A DNA stretch of 64,000 bases from Ophioderma brevispina (lineage: Eukaryota > Echinodermata > Ophiuroidea > Amphilepidida > Ophiodermatidae), in NCBI GenBank assembly GCA_023653785.1, contig JAMKCH010058030.1, positions 16,952-80,951 of the forward strand, read 5' to 3'. How positions within the stretch are numbered: position 1 is the first letter of the stretch; each line of letters starts with the position of its first letter. This document shows positions 57,835 to 64,000 of the stretch, one piece after another. The notes below the pieces were generated by a model. It worked only from the letters and a program-made list of their open reading frames with translations. It was not told the origin of the DNA and did not search any database. The position numbers were made by a program, and so were the translations under genes.

Positions 57835-58610
57835 ACTCCCCAAGTTCTGGACCATACAACCATTTGTAACGATTTTACTTTGGATGATTGCGGATGACCT
57901 TGAAATGACCTTCACAAGTTTCCAGCACTGAATGTTGAATTACACCCACAAAGTTCATGACCATCCAACCATTTGCAGTGATTTGACCTCGGATGACCCA
58001 GATGACCTTGAAAAAATCAAAATATTGACTCACCTACCTGTTTCATGGCCACACAACCATGTAGTGTATTTGACTTTGAATGATGCTGCATGACCTTGAA
58101 ATGACCTTCAAATGTTGGCACCAGTTTTCATCATCCTAACCACATATTTATTGATTTGACCTTTGGAATGACCTCCCCATGACCTTGAAATGGCCTTAAT
58201 GTTGACCACACCCCACCGTTCATCATCCTTGCAATTTCCCATTTTGATCGCATTTGACCTTTGATCCATGCTATATTCCCATATCTCTGAACTCATCCAC
58301 CACCTACTTGCTAGCGACATCTATTGTGCGAAGATGGGCACCCATACTTGCTTAGGATAAAAAAATATCGCATTGACGAGGTTTATGGCAATTCACCATA
58401 TTTTTTTTATTTTTTTTACCATATTTGACCTTTACCTATGACCCCACTTTGGATCCCAGCCACTGCCTATTGGAGACATCTATGTTGCGAAGATGGACAT
58501 CCACACTTGCTTAGATCCAAAGATATCACGCAGCAACACATACACGGACGCCTTGCATTCTATAGGTCCCCCTCAACCAACAAAAGTTGGCGCAACTTGG
58601 CAGGGGACCA
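57835..58610 (+). repeat. Decayed copy of the TGACCTTGAAATGACC repeat
   Basis: It has the same order as 16957-17917: GACCATACAACCATTTG, TGACCTTGAAATGACCTTCA, TGTTGA...CACCCACAAAG, ATTTGACCTTTGATCCATG, CATCTATGTTGCGAAGATGG, then the terminal hairpin GTCCCCCTCAACCAAC...GTTGG with GGGGAC near 58565-58608. More substitutions and indels than the 17-kb copy. Confidence 0.75.
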
Positions 58611-58797
58611 TATGATTCCAGACAGTAGCTTCCATTGATTATATCAGAGGCAAGCAGCTTAAAGTTGGGTGACCTATAATGGTCCGATTTTTCAACACAT
58701 TGCAGCATATCACCAAACATCTGATTACAATTTGATTTGGTATAGTTCACTTTAGAAGCAAAATGAAGTAAAATTGGCCCATATGAAATGGTGTGTG
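58611..58797. other. Short unassigned spacer
   Basis: No feature recognised. Confidence 0.5.
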
Positions 58798-58801
58798 TTA
58801 A

Positions 58802-59448
58802 AGGCCGACTCAGAGATTTCCTGACGAGGGCGCCGCAATTTCCAAAAAAAATCGTGTTTTTTGCAGGTACATAATGCTTGTCCATATCTAATCACTGTGG
58901 TGAAATTGCTAAGCTTTAAATCAAACAAAAAAAAAAAAAAAATCCTTCATATAGAAAACTCCCAACTTTGTTATAATTTCCGGATCCGGAAATTTATTTT
59001 ATAAACAGTATCCTATGGACGTTGTAGCTCCACATAAATGTCTTATGCATCAAACGAAAAATACTATTCATCTCAAATTTCGGAATTATGCATTTTTAGG
59101 TTACTATCAGTCATTTTTTCAAAATTCAAAATGCCAATTTTGTCTCTAAATTGCTAGTGTTAGGTCATATCAACAACTTATATTGCAGTTCTTTGTGAAA
59201 ACGGACACTAAAGCATTTTAAAGCGGTCTTGAAGATGCCATTTACGTCTGTTTGTAGACCTAAAAAACTTTTATTAGTAAACAAAGCATAAAAATCATCA
59301 CTGCTTGACAAATACGTTGTGTTATGCTTAGCCACTTACAGGGGTCTTTAATACAACAATTTCCAATACAACAGTGCAAAAAATGAACTTCGATGAAAAA
59401 TAGGGGGTGTGATTTGTTTACATTTTGAAAAAATTGCTGATAGTGGCT
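58802..59448 (+). mobile_element. Fusion of two TTAA MITE families
   Basis: The left part (58802-about 59100) starts AGGCCGACTCAGAGATTTCC after TTAA 58798-58801 and follows the 19.9-kb family to GGAATTATGCATTTTTAGGT. The right part (about 59101-59448) is a reverse copy of the AAGCCACTATCAGT family, from CTATCAGTCATTTTTTC to ATTGCTGATAGTGGCTT before TTAA 59449-59452. The inner ends of each family meet with no second TTAA between them. An A16 run is at 58927-58942. Confidence 0.8.
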
Positions 59449-59499
59449 TTAATCTTATGAGGAAATGAATAATGACGGTAACAACTGAATATTTCACTG

Positions 59500-59640
59500 G
59501 TGGGTGTGCCCATGTGTGTGTGTGGTACATGTGTGTGTGCATATGTATGCATGTGTATGCATATGTATTAGGGTGTATGTATGTATCATGAGTGAATGGT
59601 TGTGTGTATGGTGTGTGTGTGTGTTGTCTATATGTGTAAG
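59500..59640. repeat. (TG)n / (TATG)n microsatellite
   Basis: Interrupted GTGTGTGTG and GTATGCATATG tracts. Confidence 0.88.
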
Positions 59641-61320
59641 TGCCTGCATAATCTGCATGTTTTTAACTTAGTTCTGTGGACCAGATTGTGGGCCACATAA
59701 CATCTGACCTGCGGCCGCCTAGTAAGAACTTCCAAAGCAAGATCCTCACATTTAAAATTCTTTTGAGTCTTCCGCCCAGTCTATAAATGTAAACACATGC
59801 CCCTACCAAGAAAACCAACTGAACCTTATAATATATACACTTTCAATTTGTTTAACCATTTAAAATACCAGCAGGTTTTTGTCACGCCATCCACACTCTT
59901 TGCCTCTCGGTTTCATCAGTTTCTGGACAATGTTAGACCGATGATAAGATCTGCATTTTCTAGATTTCTGTGTAATGGGGTCAATTGGTTAGGAAAGGTC
60001 AATGGTATATGGTACACCCACAGTAAACATTTGTGGAATTAATAGTTTTTAGTGCTGTTGAGCTAACTCATTTAAAATAATGTTTTCCCCAAAGTAAAAC
60101 ATTTCTTCTTGACATGAAGTGTGTTGTTTTGTCATGAGAGGATTGTGAACATTCTTTGGGGTGTGGTGGATGCCTAAAGCTGGCTTGAACTCTGGGTAGA
60201 AACCATCCTAATGAATCAATGTCAAAAGAAAATGAATTGTTTACTTTAAAATGCCAACTTTTGCTCTCAATTTGCAATATATCATTTGTTCCTAATTATA
60301 TTTTTTATCTTTTGGATTAGGGGCCCTATTATACTTTGGTAAAATACAATGGCACTGTTATGATTATTGAGCTAAAATTGTATTCTCAAATCTGGCAAAG
60401 GATTAGAAATCCAATGCAGAATCATCTGCATTTCATCATTGTATCATGTTTACTCAATGAACCATGATGGGAGTGGAGCTAGTCAAGAGCGGTCTTGGGA
60501 GCAATGTGCCCCACCCCACTGATTCTCCATTACAATATACTTCATTGCATGTCCAATATGAAGTGGTCCAATTACTTCATTTTTTTTTATACCTCACATG
60601 GAGGCACGTCACCCAAAAAAAAAAAAAAGAGGTTTCAAATTTTGAGCAAAATTGCTGTAGTAGTTTGGAACTAAACACTCAGGGTCTTTTGAACCAATCC
60701 CATGATGCATTGCAATGTGCCTATATTGTACTGTACTAAACACATGTTTTACTTAGGGATAAAAAAGTGCTCAAAAAGTTTAAGAACCACAGGACATTTC
60801 ATGATTATGCTAAAAATTACTTCATTACTAATGCTTTTGTGGGCTAAAATGAGTGAAAAAGTCAGGAGTTTTATATTTATATTGAGGTGAAATTTCCCAA
60901 AACTGGGGGATTGTGGGATGGACTCAATCTCAATACACCCTCTGAGAATAGCATGTGTGATCAACCATGTTTGAATATGGGGATGAGATTTTACATTTTT
61001 GTTCACACCATCTGAAGGACAAAAAAAGGTCCTAAAATGAAAATAAGAGCTTTCTTCTGATCTCAAAATCACACGTTTCACTTCTATATCTGAATCTGTA
61101 CACTCCCGGGTGGAACCAAAGTCAAACACCACATTGTTAGCATACCATCTGAAGCTATTAACATTAACACACAAAATCTTGACCTAATCCTATAAGAACC
61201 ACTGACACTAAACTTCCACGCATACATAATGAGACCTAATATGAATCACATGATGGCAAGTTACAAAGTCACTTATCAATTAGCCTAATTTCTCCTTCAC
61301 ATCTTCCCCTCCACGTCAAA
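59641..61320. other. Non-coding interval
   Basis: The largest frame is 141 codons on the minus strand (60749-61174); it has no recognisable domain, and its region contains MITE-like phrases such as AGAGCTTTCTTCTGATCTCAAAA, so I do not call it a gene. Confidence 0.45.
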
Positions 61321-61324
61321 TTAA

Positions 61325-61582
61325 CCCATTGAGCCCTAAGGTGACTATATTCTAGTAGTTGCTCAGCAATCCACATTTTTCAAATTTGTTCAAAAATTTA
61401 AAAATTAGCCATTTCTGTGAGCATATTCAGAATCAGCATGAAAAATGCATTCAAATGAGTACAAACAAGCCTAGTCTTAGGGCAGTGGTTTTGAAAATGG
61501 CTTCCCAAATGACTACAGCCACCTCAAAAACCACTGACTTACATGTTACAAACCTATACAAAATCTGCCAGGATTGAAAGGG
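61325..61582. mobile_element. piggyBac-like MITE, 258 bp
   Basis: TTAA at 61321-61324 and 61583-61586. The left CCCATTGAGCC and the right end, reverse complement CCCTTTCAATCC, are inverted and start with CCC as in piggyBac elements. The interior phrase CAAACAAGCCTAGTCTTAGG also occurs at 19.85 kb. Confidence 0.78.
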
Positions 61583-61586
61583 TTAA

Positions 61587-62292
61587 ATTACCCACAGCTG
61601 CATTGTGTAGCAGTAGGCAGGTTATTGTCCCAGATATTCAGGCGACTGCCAGCATTTAAAGAGACACAAAAAAAGTTATGAATTTTAAGGTTATGGTCCT
61701 GTGAGTTTTGAAGAAGCGATTTGATCAAATGATTACCCATCTGCTTTTGATTCATAGCCATGGTGTGCTGACATTTGGATTGGAATTATACTCTGTTGGC
61801 CTGCTCTATCAACCTCAGAAAAGGGGAGTTACCAGATGTCTTATCATGGGGAGGAGGGAGGATTTCTTACTGTTTACAAGGGCCAAAGGCTGAGATGTGA
61901 CCAGAGGGATAGGGGGTGATTATGCACTGCACCATGGGCTGGGATGCTATAGTAAGCATTGGGCTGGGGATACAAATGGGGGATAGTTGGATGAGTATTC
62001 TTGTCCATAGAATGCAATGAGAAGGATAAGGGTCATGAGTATGTAGGTGTTCTGGCCCTGTGGGCTGGGATGGTACTGGAAGGAAATGGGCTGAATGTGC
62101 ATACTGTTCCATGGTAGATAAGTTTTTGTATCAAGGGCCTATGACCATGCTCTGGGATGCTATTGGAAGGAGTGTATGTACCGGGCTATGGTCTTGTAAT
62201 ATATTTTGATGGAGAAGAATTAAGGTATATGTTTTACTGGTAGTATTGTTATTTTCTTAGTTCTACCACAAGGACGAAACATATTACTATCA
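61587..62292. repeat. Unassigned, with loose GGGCTGGGATG repeats
   Basis: GGGCTGGGATG or close variants recur at about 61936, 62060 and 62150 with ATGGGATAG/ATTGGAAGG-like followers. It could be an old tandem duplication. No gene. Confidence 0.4.
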
Positions 62293-62295
62293 TTA

Positions 62296-63281
62296 AGCCC
62301 GATGTATACTCCACTTCTCGCCCGCGATATCGCGGCTGCGATGAAATTTGACCCTGATTTTTTATTGCCTCGGCGAAAGAATTTCTATCGCGCGATGGAT
62401 TTTGAGGCTTCGCGGAGAGTTGAATTTTGTTCAACTCTCGGCGATATCGCAGCCGCGAAAATTCTCTGATTGGCTGTTCTAGGAACCAAGGTCGGGCGAT
62501 GACCTCATGAAAACCAAGCTGAACCTGCTCTTAAAAATCTCCCTATCAGCCCAATAATCAACAAAAATACTCATCCAATGAAGTATACATTAATTTAAAT
62601 GCCTAATTTAAGCTGTGGATGTAATGCGAAAAATTCCCGAGTATATGATCCCATGAGGCATGATTATTTTTAAGGATATCGTAAAGAATGTTTTGGCAGT
62701 TAGTACGAAATATTTTGTTTACCCACCTGATTCAATTCTGAGCTCCGCATCCTACACGTGGCATGCGGCGCCAAATTCCGTGTACAAATGTAGATGATGG
62801 ACTATGTGGGCATTTAAAACAATATCATCAATGATACAAGCAATGCAAAATCTTTGAAGATGTGTGAAACAAATGGTAAAACAATACAAAATAGTCCAGA
62901 ATATGTACTTTATTTGCCAAGAATTCAAAATGCATATTGGCAACATCAGTCCTATGTATCATTTGATCAACAGGCCCGGATAACAAATTGTAATATAACT
63001 TTGACCTAGTATCGTAAATAATATCGCTCGCCTTTTTTAGTTGCTAGATCTCATTCGGAAAATCCAGAGCTATATCGGAACGATATGTAGATAATTCTCT
63101 AAATTGTTATCAAAATTGTCAACTGGCAACATTAGTTGTCAACAAAATAATACAGCAACTACTTCCTCGAGATGAGACATTTATCGCTCGGAGTATACAT
63201 GACTTTTATCGCGCGGTATTGCGATGTAAAATTTCATCGCAGCATCGCGCGATGAAGCGAAAGTGGAGTATACATCGGGCT
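62296..63281. mobile_element. TTA-flanked DNA element, PIF/Harbinger-like, 986 bp
   Basis: The left AGCCCGATGTATACTCCACT and the right AGTGGAGTATACATCGGGCT are a perfect 20-bp inverted repeat. TTA flanks both sides (62293-62295 and 63282-63284), the TWA type of duplication used by PIF/Harbinger. Sub-terminal GCGATGAAATTT is inverted near both ends. CG-rich palindromes such as GAGAGTTGAATTTTGTTCAACTCTC and GATATCGCGGCTGCG/CGATATCGCAGCCGCG lie at 62320-62460. The middle is A+T-rich with no transposase frame, so it is non-autonomous. Confidence 0.9.
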
Positions 63282-63284
63282 TTA

Positions 63285-63777
63285 TTCTTGATACTTTTCT
63301 ATTACCTACACTGGAGGAGATTGTTCCTTTATGTGCTTTTCATTTATTAATTATGCAGGAATATATACAAATTTAGGCTAATTTATGCTGGCATCAAGTT
63401 GCTGTGCCAAATGATTGGGTGACAGACACCAGGCAAACACATAATTTGTTAACATTTGAGAATATTATGTTCATAATTTGATTAAGGGGTTTGACATGTT
63501 AGTGATCTACTCGATAACATTTTCTAGAATTCACATATATGGTATTACAACGGTGCTGATTAAGAATCTGAAATAAAAAATGGGGGTCACCGACTTTGTT
63601 TTTGAGCTATAGCCAAAACAAAAAAAGTATGTTGTCACTTTTTAAACCACGCTAGTCTATGGGAAAAGTCAAAATTTGACATTTAGATCGCCTACAAAAT
63701 AAAAATTTCTCGATAAAATGTTGTAATTTCTAAATATGTTGAGGTCCCGATGTCGTTCTTCAAAATTTTGAAATAAA
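63285..63777. other. Non-coding, nothing recognised
   Basis: No feature that I can support. Confidence 0.5.
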
Positions 63778-63779
63778 AA

Positions 63780-64000
63780 ATATGTCGCGGTCGTTGGACC
63801 ACTAGTGTCGTCTGCCGTCGCGGTTTGTGAATGGGGTCGAAGGTGAAATGAGGTCACCAAGGTGACATGAGGTCACCAAGGTGACATGAAGTCACCAAGG
63901 TCAAGTGGGGTCACCAAGGTCACATGGGGTCACAAAGGTCGCAAAGGTCACATGGGGTCACAAAGGTCACATGGGGTCACAAAGGTCACATGGGGTCACA
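63780..64000 (+). mobile_element. Half-site-rich repeat (TTGTGTCGCCTGCC family), copy F, cut by window end
   Basis: It starts with the family leader (TCGCGGTCGTTGGACC, then TAGTGTCGTCTGCCGTCGCGG and TTTGTGAATGGGG). The familiar interior is then replaced by a tandem array. The 3' end lies outside the window. Confidence 0.8.
63841..64000 (+). promoter_or_regulatory. 19-bp tandem array of nuclear-receptor half-sites (DR3/DR4)
   Basis: The unit AGGTCACATGGGGTCACAA repeats with small changes to the window end. I count about 16 half-sites of the AGGTCA/GGGTCA type in 160 bases. Alternate spacings are 3 bases (GGGTCA-CAA-AGGTCA, DR3) and 4 bases (AGGTCA-CATG-GGGTCA, DR4), the arrangements preferred by VDR- and LXR/TR-type heterodimers with RXR. 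The sequence fit is direct; receptor binding is untested. Confidence 0.6.

Noticed and set aside
60749..61174. 141-codon minus-strand open frame
   Set aside because: No recognisable domain; surrounded by MITE-like phrases; no supporting splice or promoter signals.

Overview
The window looks like intergenic DNA from an animal nuclear genome. It is A+T-rich and holds no operon-like packing, no bacterial genes and no long host reading frame. Almost all the structure I can recognise is transposon-derived: miniature inverted-repeat elements (MITEs), LINE reverse-transcriptase relics, tRNA-derived SINEs, minisatellites and local duplications. A SINE whose core reads like cttgggcaaggcacttt and whose tail reads like gcgctatataaatgt with (ATT)n, together with many TTAA-flanked MITEs, suggests a marine invertebrate deuterostome such as an echinoderm or hemichordate. 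That assignment is inference from repeat style and no species can be fixed.

Layout. At 1-8.9 kb there is sparse sequence with a foldback MITE (2.6 kb), two oppositely oriented MITEs of one family (3.1 and 5.5 kb) and another foldback (7.2 kb). At 8.9-11.6 kb a minus-strand LINE relic carries two TTAA MITEs, followed by a plus-strand tRNA SINE. At 12.2-17.9 kb are a 21-bp minisatellite, two direct local duplications, a hAT-type MITE inside a TTAA MITE, and a repeat rich in TGACCTTGAAATGACC. At 18.4-26.7 kb lies a chain of TIR elements from several families. At 27.6-28.5 kb is the only stretch with a weak first-exon appearance. At 29-34 kb are further MITEs. At 37-38 kb there is a three-level transposon nest. 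At 38.5-51.6 kb a direct duplication of roughly 6.3 kb has copies that differ by whole transposon insertions, and its second copy contains a further 1.25-kb tandem repeat with very long G and T homopolymers. At 51-64 kb are a LINE 3' end, a TTA-flanked MITE, a minus-strand SINE, a composite TTAA element, a fused MITE pair, a piggyBac-like MITE, a 1-kb TTA-flanked element, and a 19-bp tandem array that runs off the window end.

Two patterns stand out. First, a repeat family with TTGTGTCGCCTGCC-type ends is packed with nuclear-receptor half-sites (AGGTCA), spaced as DR1 and DR4 in most copies and as DR3/DR4 in the terminal array. Second, at least six unrelated-looking MITE families share TTAA target duplications and, mostly, termini beginning TTAAAGG, the signature described for Kolobok/T2 elements. 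In one case the flanking LINE reading frame reads straight through once the element and one TTAA are discounted. No functional host gene, tRNA, rRNA or CRISPR array could be supported.
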